Source of the DNA: Pseudomonas oleovorans subsp. oleovorans
GTDB lineage: Bacteria; Pseudomonadota; Gammaproteobacteria; Pseudomonadales; Pseudomonadaceae
NCBI RefSeq assembly: GCF_002197815.1
Contig: NZ_NIUB01000011.1
Location: 62,001 to 126,000, forward strand
Direction of reading: 5' to 3'
Length of the DNA stretch: 64,000 nucleotides
In this document: piece by piece, positions 45,592-54,681 of the stretch
Layout of the letters: the number at the start of each line of letters is the position of its first letter
Position numbering within the stretch: the stretch's first letter is position 1
Position numbers and translations under genes: made by a program
The notes under the pieces: model-generated
The model's database searches: none
The model's input: the letters and a program-made list of their open reading frames with translations, nothing else
Told to the model about the DNA's origin: nothing

Positions 45592-47361
45592 ATGAGCCAG
45601 TTCGTTATCAACATGTTGTTCGTAGGGGCGTCCTTCGTGCTCTATATCGGCATCGCCATCTGGGCGCGTGCCGGCTCCACCAAGGAGTTCTACGTCGCTG
45701 GCGGTGGTGTGCATCCGATCACCAACGGCATGGCGACGGCCGCTGACTGGATGTCCGCTGCTTCCTTCATTTCCATGGCGGGCCTGATTGCCGCCGGTGG
45801 TTATGCCAACTCCACCTTCCTCATGGGCTGGACCGGTGGCTACGTGCTGCTGGCGATGCTGCTGGCACCGTACCTGCGCAAGTTCGGCAAGTTCACCGTG
45901 CCGGATTTCATCGGTGATCGCTTCTACAGTCGAGGCGCACGCCTGACTGCGGTGATCTGCCTGGTGATCATCTCCGTGACCTACGTGATCGGCCAGATGG
46001 CCGGTGCCGGTGTTGCCTTCTCGCGCTTCCTCGAAGTGAGCAACTCCACTGGTATCTGGATCGCTGCGGCGGTGGTCTTCGCCTACGCCGTATTCGGTGG
46101 CATGAAGGGCATCACCTACACCCAGGTCGCTCAGTACGTGGTACTGATCGTGGCCTACACCATCCCGGCCATCTTTATCTCCCTGCAGCTGACCGGTAAC
46201 CCGATCCCGCCGCTGGGCCTGTTCGGTGACCACGTCGAGTCCGGCGTGCCGCTGCTGCAGAAACTCGATGAAGTGGTGCGTGACCTGGGCTTCGCTGCCT
46301 ACACCGCGGATGTCGACAACAAGCTGAACATGGTGCTGTTCACCCTGTCGCTGATGATCGGTACTGCCGGTCTGCCGCACGTGATCATTCGCTTCTTCAC
46401 CGTACCGAAGGTAGCCGATGCGCGCTGGTCCGCTGGCTGGACCCTGATCTTCATCGCCATGCTGTACCTCACCGCTCCGGCCGTTGCCTCGATGGCGCGC
46501 CTGAACCTGATGACCACTATTTATCCGGAAGGCGCTTCCGCCCCGGCTCTGTCCTATGAAGAGCGTCCTGAGTGGGTCAAGACCTGGGAACAGACCGGCC
46601 TGATCAAGTGGGAAGACAAGAACGGTGACGGCCGCATCCAGATGTACAACGATGCTGCACCGGCCTTCACCGCGACCGCTCAGGAGCGTGGCTGGAACGG
46701 TAACGAGCTGACCGTGAACAACGACATCCTGGTTCTGGCCAACCCGGAGATTGCCAACCTGCCTGGCTGGGTAATCGGTCTTATCGCGGCCGGTGCAATT
46801 GCAGCGGCGCTATCGACGGCGGCTGGTTTGTTGCTGGCGATTTCTTCGGCGATCAGTCATGACCTGATCAAGACCTTGATCAATCCGAAGATCAGCGAGA
46901 AGAACGAGATGTTGGCAGCGCGGCTGTCGATGGCTGCAGCGATCCTGCTGGCGACCTACCTGGGCTTGAATCCACCCGGATTCGCCGCGCAGGTGGTGGC
47001 ATTGGCCTTCGGTATCGCGGCGGCGACCCTGTTCCCGGTGCTGATGATGGGGATCTTCTCCAAGCGCATGAACGACAAGGGCGCGATCTGCGGTATGGTT
47101 GCCGGTCTGGTGGTCACCCTGCTGTACATCTTCACCTACCTGGGCTGGTTCTTCATTCCGGAGACCAACATGCTGCCCAACACTCCGGACCAGTGGTTCA
47201 TGGGTATCTCCCCGGCTTCCTTCGGTTCCGTTGGTGCGCTGATCAACTTCGCCGTGGCTTACGCGGTGTCGAGCGTCACTGCTGCCCCACCGCAGGAAAT
47301 CCAGGACCTGGTGGAAAGCGTGCGTACCCCCAAAGGTGCTGGTGCCGCTCTGAACCACTAA
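45592..47361 (+). CDS. Sodium:solute symporter (VC_2705/ActP-like)
   Basis: A 589-residue inner-membrane Na+-coupled transporter with about 13 helices, probably for short organic acids such as acetate. Family marks: STKEFYVAGGGVHPITNGMATAADWMSAA in the first loops (29-57), GTAGLPHVIIRFFTV and AAALSTAAGLLLAISSAISHD. A periplasmic loop near 341-355 holds DKNGDGRIQMYND, an EF-hand-like calcium loop. I prefer the ATG at 45592 (GAGGAG nine bases before) to the GTG at 45586. Substrate is inferred from relatives only. Confidence 0.92.
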   Translation: MSQFVINMLFVGASFVLYIGIAIWARAGSTKEFYVAGGGVHPITNGMATAADWMSAASFISMAGLIAAGGYANSTFLMGWTGGYVLLAMLLAPYLRKFGKFTVPDFIGDRFYSRGARLTAVICLVIISVTYVIGQMAGAGVAFSRFLEVSNSTGIWIAAAVVFAYAVFGGMKGITYTQVAQYVVLIVAYTIPAIFISLQLTGNPIPPLGLFGDHVESGVPLLQKLDEVVRDLGFAAYTADVDNKLNMVLFTLSLMIGTAGLPHVIIRFFTVPKVADARWSAGWTLIFIAMLYLTAPAVASMARLNLMTTIYPEGASAPALSYEERPEWVKTWEQTGLIKWEDKNGDGRIQMYNDAAPAFTATAQERGWNGNELTVNNDILVLANPEIANLPGWVIGLIAAGAIAAALSTAAGLLLAISSAISHDLIKTLINPKISEKNEMLAARLSMAAAILLATYLGLNPPGFAAQVVALAFGIAAATLFPVLMMGIFSKRMNDKGAICGMVAGLVVTLLYIFTYLGWFFIPETNMLPNTPDQWFMGISPASFGSVGALINFAVAYAVSSVTAAPPQEIQDLVESVRTPKGAGAALNH

Positions 47362-47408
47362 GCATAATCCTGGCCTGAGGCCATCTTCCGATGGTCCAGG
47401 GTCTGACA

Positions 47409-47439
47409 GACGGGCCTCCAGTGGAGGCCCGTCTTTTTT
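47409..47439 (+). terminator. Rho-independent terminator after the symporter
   Basis: Perfect 11-base stem GACGGGCCTCC / GGAGGCCCGTC with a 3-base loop and six T, 47 bases after the symporter stop. The next gene starts 13 bases later. Confidence 0.93.
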
Positions 47440-47452
47440 CGGGAACAGTCAT

Positions 47453-47959
47453 ATGTTGTGGACTTTGCTTGCCATCGTGGTCGCGGGGCTCGGCGCTGCC
47501 GGTATCGCTCTGCTGCTACGCAAATTGACGCGCAACAAGCTGCCGCGGTGGATCGTGCCACTGTTTGGTGGTCTGGGGATGCTGGGCTATCAGGTGTTCT
47601 ACGAGTACTCCTGGTTCGAGCATCAGCAGGCACGTCAGCCCGCGGAATCGGTCGTCGTTGCGACCGAGGCGGGTCATGTGTTCTGGCGCCCGTGGAGCTA
47701 CTTCGTGCCGATGGTCACCGCGTTCACCGTGCTCGACAGCAAGAGCGTCGTGCGCGAGCAGGTGGCGGACGCGCAAGTGGCCGAGTTCATGCTCTATCGT
47801 TTCGAGAAGCAGCACATCGACCACGTATCGCACCGCGCTCATCTGCTCAATTGCACAACTGGCGAGTTGCTGCCGCTGGACGAGAAGAAACAGCCTCAGC
47901 TTGCCCAGCTCAAGCGCATCGACAAGGACGACGCGCTGTACCGCCAAGTGTGTCGCTAG
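47453..47959 (+). CDS. Small membrane-anchored protein of unknown function
   Basis: A 168-residue protein. Two N-terminal helices (about 3-22 and 33-51) separated by a basic turn RKLTRNKLPRW are followed by a soluble domain with SVVVATEAGHVFWRPWSY and DHVSHRAHLLNCTTGELLP. No family recognised. It begins directly after the symporter terminator, so expression must come from read-through or a promoter overlapping the hairpin. Confidence 0.75.
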   Translation: MLWTLLAIVVAGLGAAGIALLLRKLTRNKLPRWIVPLFGGLGMLGYQVFYEYSWFEHQQARQPAESVVVATEAGHVFWRPWSYFVPMVTAFTVLDSKSVVREQVADAQVAEFMLYRFEKQHIDHVSHRAHLLNCTTGELLPLDEKKQPQLAQLKRIDKDDALYRQVCR

Positions 47960-47984
47960 CCCGCCATTCTTGTGTCGCGGCAGT

Positions 47985-48005
47985 GGTGCGCACGGCGCAC
48001 CCTAC
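47985..48005. repeat. GTAGGGTGCGC palindrome, copy 1
   Basis: Palindromic GGTGCGCACGGCGCACC followed by CTAC. The same sequence in inverse orientation occurs at 49549-49569 and 58458-58477. Confidence 0.7.
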
Positions 48006-48123
48006 GCGACCGCCTGATCCATTTAACCCACCAGGTGCTTCTCCGCGCCCGATAGACCCAGATCAATATCCACGCCTGCCACCTGCATAGAATCGCCAGC
48101 CCCTGATTTTCGAGCGTGCGGTC

Positions 48124-49431
48124 ATGCCCCGTTTCCCTGAGCTGTTGTCGCCAGCCGGCACCCTGAAGAACATGCGTTATGCCTTCGCCTACGGCGCCGA
48201 TGCGGTGTATGCCGGGCAGCCGCGTTACAGCCTGCGCGTGCGCAATAACGAGTTCGACCACGCCAACCTGGCCCTGGGCATCGCCGAGGCACATGCGCAG
48301 GGCAAGCAGTTCTATGTGGTGGTCAACATCGCCCCGCACAATGCCAAGCTCAGGACCTTCCTCAAGGATCTGGCGCCGGTGATCGAGATGGCGCCCGATG
48401 CGCTGATCATGTCCGACCCGGGCCTGATCATGCTGGTGCGTCAGCACTATCCGCAGGTGCCGATTCACCTCTCGGTGCAGGCCAACGCGGTGAACTGGGC
48501 CAGTGTCGAGTTCTGGCGTCAGCAGGGGCTGAGCCGGGTGATCCTCTCGCGCGAGCTGGCGCTGGAAGAGATCGAGGAAATCCGCAGTCAGGTACCGGAC
48601 ATGGAGCTGGAGGTGTTCGTCCATGGCGCGTTGTGCATGGCCTATTCCGGGCGTTGCCTGTTGTCGGGCTACATCAATCGCCGCGACCCCAACCAGGGCA
48701 CCTGCACCAACGCCTGCCGCTGGCAATACCAGGCCACGCCCGCGACCGAGAACGAGCTGGGTGAGATCGTCCGCGTGGTCGAGCCGACGCTTGGCCAGGG
48801 TGCGCCGACTGCGCAAGCCTTCGTGCTCGAAGAGGCCGGCCGGCCGGGCGAGGAAATGGCCGCCTTCGAGGACGAGCACGGTACTTACATCATGAACTCC
48901 AAGGACTTGCGCGCGGTGCAGCACGTCGAGCGCCTGGTGCGCATGGGCGTGCATTCGCTAAAGATCGAGGGGCGCACCAAGAGCCATTTCTACGTGGCGC
49001 GCACGGCGCAGGTCTACCGCCGAGCCATCGACGATGCCCTGGCCGGAAAGCCATTCGACCCGAGCCTGCTGGGCAGCCTGGAGTCATTGGCGCATCGCGG
49101 TTACACCGAAGGCTTTCTGCGTCGTCATGTGCACGACGAATACCAGAATTACGAGCGCGGCAGCTCGGTCGCGGAGCGCCAGCAGTTCGTTGGCGAGCTC
49201 ACCGGCGAGCGCCGTGGCGAGCTGGTCGAGGTGCGGGTGAAGAACCGCTTCGCCGTGGGTGACGGCCTGGAGCTGATGACGCCGCAGGGCAATCTGCGTT
49301 TCACGTTGGAACACCTGCAGAACGCGCAGGGCCAGGCGCAGCAGGTGGCGCCGGGGGACGGTCACGTGCTGTACCTGCCGTTGCCGGCGGAAGTGGGGTT
49401 GGATTATGGATTGCTGATGCGCGATCTGTAG
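48124..49431 (+). CDS. trhP: U32 peptidase-family tRNA hydroxylation protein TrhP/YegQ
   Basis: A 435-residue cytoplasmic protein of the U32 'peptidase' family. E. coli YegQ (TrhP) is needed for prephenate-dependent 5-hydroxyuridine formation at tRNA position 34. Marks: ELLSPAGTLKNMRYAFAYGADAVY at 6-29, the signature EVFVHGALCMAYSGRCLLS near 162-180, and cysteines in GTCTNACRW that fit an iron-sulfur cluster. MNSKDLRAVQHVERL and SLKIEGRTKS are further conserved stretches. The length is that of YegQ. Confidence 0.92.
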   Translation: MPRFPELLSPAGTLKNMRYAFAYGADAVYAGQPRYSLRVRNNEFDHANLALGIAEAHAQGKQFYVVVNIAPHNAKLRTFLKDLAPVIEMAPDALIMSDPGLIMLVRQHYPQVPIHLSVQANAVNWASVEFWRQQGLSRVILSRELALEEIEEIRSQVPDMELEVFVHGALCMAYSGRCLLSGYINRRDPNQGTCTNACRWQYQATPATENELGEIVRVVEPTLGQGAPTAQAFVLEEAGRPGEEMAAFEDEHGTYIMNSKDLRAVQHVERLVRMGVHSLKIEGRTKSHFYVARTAQVYRRAIDDALAGKPFDPSLLGSLESLAHRGYTEGFLRRHVHDEYQNYERGSSVAERQQFVGELTGERRGELVEVRVKNRFAVGDGLELMTPQGNLRFTLEHLQNAQGQAQQVAPGDGHVLYLPLPAEVGLDYGLLMRDL

Positions 49432-49444
49432 AGCGGCCAAGATG

Positions 49445-49569
49445 GATCGCCGGCAAGCCGGCTCCTACGGGGGATTGCGTCGTGGGAGCCCGCTTGCGGG
49501 CGATGTGCTGTATATGGCCTGCCGACGCCGACGCCGGCTGGCCAGTCCGTAGGGTGCGCTGTGCGCACC
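49445..49569. repeat. REP pair and GTAGGGTGCGC palindrome after trhP
   Basis: A REP doublet (ATCGCCGGCAAGCCGGCTCC against GGGAGCCCGCTTGCGGGCGAT, 49445-49504), then GTAGGGTGCGCTGTGCGCACC at 49549-49569, and near 49589 a TAGGGTGGATGACGCTTCAC segment. The remainder of the gap to 49700 has no gene. Confidence 0.7.
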
Positions 49570-49700
49570 TTGAAGTTGTGGATAAGCTTCGTAGGGTGGA
49601 TGACGCTTCACCCATTCACCAGGTTTGTTGCCCTCGAGGTGGATGAAAAGAGCGTCGACTACGCGCCCCGATCCCCCCTACGAGCCGACGTGGCGTCTGT

Positions 49701-50402
49701 TTACATGGCGTGTTGACGCCGGCGTTGGCTGGCCAGTTGGCGCTCTAGATCGCAAAGACTGTCGATGCCCTGACGGCGCGCCTTGCTGAACAGCATCAGC
49801 GCCAGTTCAGCGGTCACCAGCGCATCGGCACTGGCGTTGTGGCGCTGGTGCACCTGCAGGCCGAATTCGGCGACCCAGTCATCGAGCCCGCCCTGACGAA
49901 TGCGCGCTTGCGGGCACAGCAGCGGGGCGATTTCGGCGACATCGAAGAAATGGTGCTGCAGGCGATAGCCCAGGCTTTGGCGCAGTGCGCGAGCCAGCAT
50001 GCGCTGGTCGAATTCGGCATGAAAGGCCAGCAGCGGGCTGCTGCCGACGAACTCCATGAAATCCAGCAGCGCCTCAGCCGGTTCCACACCCCGGGCCACT
50101 GCGCTGGGCGCGATGCCATGGATCAGCGTGCTGGCGCTGGCCTGATGGTCGGGGCGGTGCAGGGTGCATTCGAACTGTTCGGCGAAATTGATGGCGCCGT
50201 TGTCGATCACCACCGCGCCGATGGCCAGCACCTGATCACGGCGCATGTTCAGCCCGGTGGTTTCCAGGTCGAGGACGACGAAGCGCTGCTGGTGCAGCGG
50301 ACGTTCGTCGAACAGCGCCGGGGCGCTCAAGGCCTCGCGGCGCTGCAACTGCTGCTGGGTCAGGGCCGGACCGCGGCCGGTGAACCAGGTGAACTTGCTC
50401 AT
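49701..50402 (-). CDS. DnaQ-like 3'-5' exonuclease
   Basis: A 233-residue DEDD-family exonuclease. Exo I is FVVLDLETTGLN (Asp45, Glu47), exo II lies in LLAFHAEFDQRML, and exo III is HNASADALVTAELAL, giving the H-x4-D of the DEDDh type. Related to polymerase III epsilon but free-standing. Its start overlaps the stop of the upstream DUF294 gene by four bases, so the two are coupled. Substrate unknown. Confidence 0.9.
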   Translation of the reverse strand: MSKFTWFTGRGPALTQQQLQRREALSAPALFDERPLHQQRFVVLDLETTGLNMRRDQVLAIGAVVIDNGAINFAEQFECTLHRPDHQASASTLIHGIAPSAVARGVEPAEALLDFMEFVGSSPLLAFHAEFDQRMLARALRQSLGYRLQHHFFDVAEIAPLLCPQARIRQGGLDDWVAEFGLQVHQRHNASADALVTAELALMLFSKARRQGIDSLCDLERQLASQRRRQHAM

Positions 50403-52330
50403 AACTGATACCTCATGGCCAGGCTGCTCTGCAGGCGCTGCGCCTGGCGGAACGACTCGCGCAGAATACGCCGGTCCAGGTGGTTGAGGTGGTCGGGGTC
50501 GACCCGATTGGAGTAGGGCAGCTCGTCGCGTGCCTGCAGTTGATGCTGCTGCATGCGCGTCTGCTGAATGAAGTGGTAGGCCTCTTCATAGGCGGCGCCG
50601 TCCAGGGCCTCGATCACGCCCTTGGTGATCAGCGCGCGCAGGCGCTCCAGGGTGCCGACCGCACTGATGCCGTTGGCCAACGCGAGCAAACGGGCGCCGT
50701 CGACGAAGGGCGTCAGGCCCTGCACCTTGAGGTCGAGAGTGTCCTTGTCGGCGCCCGAACGGGCCACCACGAAGTCGCGGAAGCGTCCAACCGGCGGGCG
50801 GTGGCGCAGGGCGTTCTCCGCCATCATGCGCTGGAACAGGCTGTTGTTGGCGATGCGTCCGAGCAGCTCCTCGCGTAGCTGTTCGCAGCCTTCGTCCGGG
50901 CCCCAGATCGCGCGCAGGTCGAAATAGATGGTCGAGCCCAGCAGATTTTCCGGCGTGGCTTCGAGGACGAAGCCGGCGAAGCGCCGCGACCACTCCTCGC
51001 GCGACAGGCACAGCTCGGGGTTGCCGGCCATGATATTGCCCTTGCACAGGGTGAAGCCGCACTGCGCCAGGCGCTGGTTGATCTCGCGGGCGATCGGCAG
51101 CAGGCGCTCGCGGATGGCAGCAGACTCGCTGGCGCTTTCGGCCTCGAAGAGAATGCCGTTGTCCTGATCGGTGTGCAGGGTCTGCTCGCGGCGGCCTTCG
51201 CTGCCGAAGCACAGCCAGGTGAAGGGTATGCCCGGATCGCCCATGTCCTCGAGGGTCAGTTCGATCACTCGGCATACGGTGTGGTCGTTGAGCAGGGTGA
51301 CGATATGGGTGATCTGCGTCGAGCTGGCGCCGTGGGCGAGCATGCGGTCGACCAGCAGGCGGATGTCGCTGCGCAGCCCGGCCAGGGTCTCGACTTTGCC
51401 GGCGTGGCGGATGGTGCGTGCCAGATGCACCAGGTCGACGCGCTGCAGGCTGAACAGGTCGCGCTCGGAAATCACCCCGCAGAGTTTTTCGTGCTCCACC
51501 AGGCAGACGTGAGCGATATGCCGCTCGGTCATGGCGATGGCGGCGTCGAAGGCGCTGGCGTCCGGCGCCAGGTGGAAGGGCCTGGGGGTCATCAGGTTGC
51601 TGATCGGCTGGGCCAGGTCGACGCCGTCAGCGACCACCCGGCGCAGGTCGCGCAGGGTGAATATGCCCAGCGGTTTGTCGGCCGGATCAAGCACCACGAT
51701 GCTGCCCACGTGCTGCTCGTGCATCAGCCGCACGGCATCGCGAACAGGCGTGTCGGGCGCGCAGCCGATGGGTTGGCGCATGGCCAGTTCGCCCAGACGG
51801 GTGTCCAGCGAGTATTGCGCGCCGAGGGTTTCCACCGCGCGCAGCTGTACCTGCTGGTTGACCTGATCGAGCAGGCTGCTGACCCCGCGCAGGGCGAAGT
51901 CGCGCAGCGGGTTGGAAACGGCGAACAGCTTGATGAAGGCGTGTTTGGCCAACAGCAGGCAGAAGGTGTCCTCGGCGGCCAGGTGCTCGGTACGCGTGGC
52001 GCGTTCGCCGATCAGCGCCGCCAGGGGAAAGCACTCGCCAGCCGTGATCTCGAAGGTGGTCTCGGTGCCACGCCGCGCACTGTGCGGGCGTTCACCGTGC
52101 ACGCGGCCCTGCTTGACGATGTAGAAGTGCTCGACCGGGCCATCGCTGGGTTTGATGATCGAGTCGCCCTCGGCATAGAAGCGCAGCTGGCAGTGCTCGA
52201 CCAGAAACGCCAGGTGGGCGGTGTCCATCTGGTTGAAGGGCGGAAACTTCTGCAGGAACTCCATGGTGCCGTGGATGTTCTGCAGTACCGCTGTCTTGCC
52301 CGCATCGGCCATCGCGTCGGCCTTGCTCAT
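50399..52330 (-). CDS. cNMP-binding, CBS and DUF294 nucleotidyltransferase-like protein
   Basis: A 643-residue signalling protein. A cyclic-nucleotide-binding domain (about 35-160) is followed by two CBS motifs (180-300, with HEQHVGSIVVLDPADKPLG and HIAHVCLVEHEKLCGVISERD). A DUF294 nucleotidyltransferase-like domain has GSEGRREQTLHTDQDNG (the GS-x-DxD pattern), and a DUF294 C-terminal helical domain closes it. No membrane helix. In P. aeruginosa a related pair lies near the acetate permease region, as here. Reaction not established. Confidence 0.9.
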   Translation of the reverse strand: MSKADAMADAGKTAVLQNIHGTMEFLQKFPPFNQMDTAHLAFLVEHCQLRFYAEGDSIIKPSDGPVEHFYIVKQGRVHGERPHSARRGTETTFEITAGECFPLAALIGERATRTEHLAAEDTFCLLLAKHAFIKLFAVSNPLRDFALRGVSSLLDQVNQQVQLRAVETLGAQYSLDTRLGELAMRQPIGCAPDTPVRDAVRLMHEQHVGSIVVLDPADKPLGIFTLRDLRRVVADGVDLAQPISNLMTPRPFHLAPDASAFDAAIAMTERHIAHVCLVEHEKLCGVISERDLFSLQRVDLVHLARTIRHAGKVETLAGLRSDIRLLVDRMLAHGASSTQITHIVTLLNDHTVCRVIELTLEDMGDPGIPFTWLCFGSEGRREQTLHTDQDNGILFEAESASESAAIRERLLPIAREINQRLAQCGFTLCKGNIMAGNPELCLSREEWSRRFAGFVLEATPENLLGSTIYFDLRAIWGPDEGCEQLREELLGRIANNSLFQRMMAENALRHRPPVGRFRDFVVARSGADKDTLDLKVQGLTPFVDGARLLALANGISAVGTLERLRALITKGVIEALDGAAYEEAYHFIQQTRMQQHQLQARDELPYSNRVDPDHLNHLDRRILRESFRQAQRLQSSLAMRYQL

Positions 52331-52495
52331 GGGCGTGCGCCTCGCAGTTTCGGGATGCTGTCAGTGTGGCCCTGGCTGGCCGGCTTGCCCATTGCACCTA
52401 AGTAGGGTGCAGACAACGCAGTTTTGACGAAATTTTGACCTGCACTCAGGCAAGCTGCACCGGCCCTCCTATGCCATAAAGAGCAAGGCACATCC

Positions 52496-54562
52496 ATGCA
52501 GTCATCCGTACCAGCTGCCCGCAAGGCGGCGCAGGTCAGTGTTGGTAGTCACCTGGCTTTCATCCTCGGCAGCGCGCTGTGCATGCTGCTGCTTTTCGCC
52601 CTGGCTCGGCTGGGCTTGCTGGCCTACAACCAGGCGCTGATCGCCGATACATCGGTCAGCACCTTCGCCGAGGCCTTCGTCAATGGCGCGCGCTTCGACC
52701 TGCGTCTGGTCGTCTACCTGTGCATTCCGCTGAGTCTGTCGCTGCTGAGTGTGACTGCGATGCGCGCGCGGCGTCTGCATGTAGCCTGGCTGACCGTCGT
52801 CACCAGCCTGTGTCTGTTTTTTGCCGTGGTCGAGCTGAATTTCTACCGCGAATTCCATCAGCGCCTGAACAGTCTGGTGTTCCAGTACATGCAGGAGGAC
52901 CTGGGCACCGTCACCAGCATGATCTGGAACGGTTTCCCGGTGTTGCGCCTGCTGCTGGCCTGGGCCCTGGCCACGCTGCTGCTGGCCTGGCTGTTCCGCT
53001 GTATCGAGCGCGCCACGCGTGCGCGCGGGCATGCTGCGCCGCCGCGCTGGCCGGCTCGCATCGCCGTGTTTGTGATGTTCCTGCTGGTCTGCGTGGTCGC
53101 TGCGCGTGGCACCCTGCGCTCCGGCCCGCCGCTGCGCTGGGGCGACGCCTACACCACCGATTCGATGTTCGCCAATCACCTGGGCCTCAACGGCAGTCTG
53201 ACCCTGGTCGATGCCGCCGAGAACTTCTTCTCCGATCACCGCGACAACAGCTGGAAGGCCACCCTGCCGGCTGACGAAGCGCGGCAGATCACCCGCGACC
53301 TGCTGCTGACCCCACGCGATCAGTTGCTCGATGCCGACCTGGCCGCCGTGCGCCGCGTATACACGCCACCGGCCGAAGGCCAACTGCCGCAGGTGCGCAA
53401 CGTGGTGGTCATTCTCATTGAGAGCATGGCCGGCCGTTACATCGGCGCCATGGGCAACCAGGACGGCATTACCCCCAACTTCGATGCCCTGGCCAAGGAG
53501 GGGCTGCTGTTCCAGCGCGTGTTCTCCAACGGCACCCACACCCACCAGGGCATGTTCGCCACCATGGCCTGCTTCCCCAACCTGCCGGCGTTCGAATACC
53601 TGATGCGCATGCCCGAAGGTGGCCACCAGTTCTCCGGCCTGCCGCAGTTGCTCAGTGCCCGTGGTTATGACGATGTGTACGTGTACAACGGCAGCTTCGC
53701 CTGGGATAACCAGTCCGGCTTCTTCGCCAACCAGGGCATGCGCAACTTCGTCGGCCGCGACGATTTCGTCGACCCGGTCTTCATCGACCCGACCTGGGGC
53801 GTGTCCGACCAGGACATGTTCAGCCGCGGTGCCGACGAGCTGACCAAGCTCGGCAGCCAGGGCAAGCCGTTCTATGCACTGCTGCAGACGCTGTCCAACC
53901 ACACGCCTTACGCGCTGCCGGAAGACCTGCCGGTCGAGCGCGTCACCGGCCACGGTTCACTGGACGAACACCTGACTGCCATGCGCTACGCCGACTGGGC
54001 GCTCGGCCAGTTCTTCGCCAAGGCGCGCCAGGAGCCCTATTTCAAGGACACCCTGTTCGTGATCCTGGGTGACCATGGTTTCGGCAACGACGAGCAGATT
54101 ACCGAGATGGATCTGTCGCGCTTCAGCATTCCGCTGCTGCTGATCGGCCCTGGCGTGCAGGACACCTTCGGCAGCAGCCGCGACACCGTTGGCAGCCAGA
54201 TCGACGTGGTACCAACCATCATGGGCCGTCTCGGTCAGCCGGTGCAGCAGCAATGCTGGGGCCGCGACCTGCTGGCGCTGCCAGAGGGCGATGCCGGCGT
54301 GGCGGTGATCAAACCGTCCGGGAGCGACCAGACCGTGGGTTTGGTGACCGGTGACAACATCCTGGTCAAACCGCGTGACCGTGATGCGCGCCTGTATCGC
54401 TACCAGCTGGGCCATGATGCGCGCGGCGAAGTGATCGACGATGCGCAGCGGCGCAGTGATCTGGAGCGCAAACTGTCGGCCTTCGTGCAGACTGCCACCG
54501 CCAGCCTGCTGAGCAATACCACCGGGGTAACAGCGGACAAGGCGGCGCAGGCCACGCGCTAG
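52496..54562 (+). CDS. LTA synthase family (sulfatase-fold) membrane phosphotransferase
   Basis: A 688-residue inner-membrane protein with about five helices in the first 210 residues, then a periplasmic sulfatase-like domain: VVVILIESMAGRYIGAMG (metal-binding Glu), SNGTHTHQGMFATMACFPN with the probable catalytic Thr, VYNGSFAWDNQSGFF, and LGDHGFGND (Asp/His metal ligands). In Gram-negative bacteria such proteins transfer phosphoglycerol or phosphoethanolamine to envelope glycans. Substrate unknown. It is divergent from the DUF294 gene; a REP-like hairpin follows at 54569-54627. Confidence 0.9.
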   Translation: MQSSVPAARKAAQVSVGSHLAFILGSALCMLLLFALARLGLLAYNQALIADTSVSTFAEAFVNGARFDLRLVVYLCIPLSLSLLSVTAMRARRLHVAWLTVVTSLCLFFAVVELNFYREFHQRLNSLVFQYMQEDLGTVTSMIWNGFPVLRLLLAWALATLLLAWLFRCIERATRARGHAAPPRWPARIAVFVMFLLVCVVAARGTLRSGPPLRWGDAYTTDSMFANHLGLNGSLTLVDAAENFFSDHRDNSWKATLPADEARQITRDLLLTPRDQLLDADLAAVRRVYTPPAEGQLPQVRNVVVILIESMAGRYIGAMGNQDGITPNFDALAKEGLLFQRVFSNGTHTHQGMFATMACFPNLPAFEYLMRMPEGGHQFSGLPQLLSARGYDDVYVYNGSFAWDNQSGFFANQGMRNFVGRDDFVDPVFIDPTWGVSDQDMFSRGADELTKLGSQGKPFYALLQTLSNHTPYALPEDLPVERVTGHGSLDEHLTAMRYADWALGQFFAKARQEPYFKDTLFVILGDHGFGNDEQITEMDLSRFSIPLLLIGPGVQDTFGSSRDTVGSQIDVVPTIMGRLGQPVQQQCWGRDLLALPEGDAGVAVIKPSGSDQTVGLVTGDNILVKPRDRDARLYRYQLGHDARGEVIDDAQRRSDLERKLSAFVQTATASLLSNTTGVTADKAAQATR

Positions 54563-54568
54563 TTGTAT

Positions 54569-54627
54569 GTCGCGGCTGAAGCCCCTCCCACAACATTAGC
54601 GCCCGAGGGAGGGCTTCAGTCGCGACT
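54569..54627. repeat. Inverted repeat GTCGCGGCTGAAGCCC between the LtaS-like gene and glcB
   Basis: Arms GTCGCGGCTGAAGCCCCTCC (from 54569) and GGGAGGGCTTCAGTCGCGAC (54608-54627) with an 18-base spacer. Related to the arms at 38306-38345. Confidence 0.75.
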
Positions 54628-54633
54628 GCTCAA

Positions 54634-54660
54634 TAAAAAACCGCCCCGGAGGGCGGTTTA
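54634..54660 (-). terminator. Rho-independent terminator of glcB (probably bidirectional)
   Basis: Stem AAACCGCCC / GGGCGGTTT with loop CGGA; the T tract on the minus strand follows the glcB stop by 22 bases. Confidence 0.88.
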
Positions 54661-54681
54661 TTCATTCGCGCAATGAGCGAA

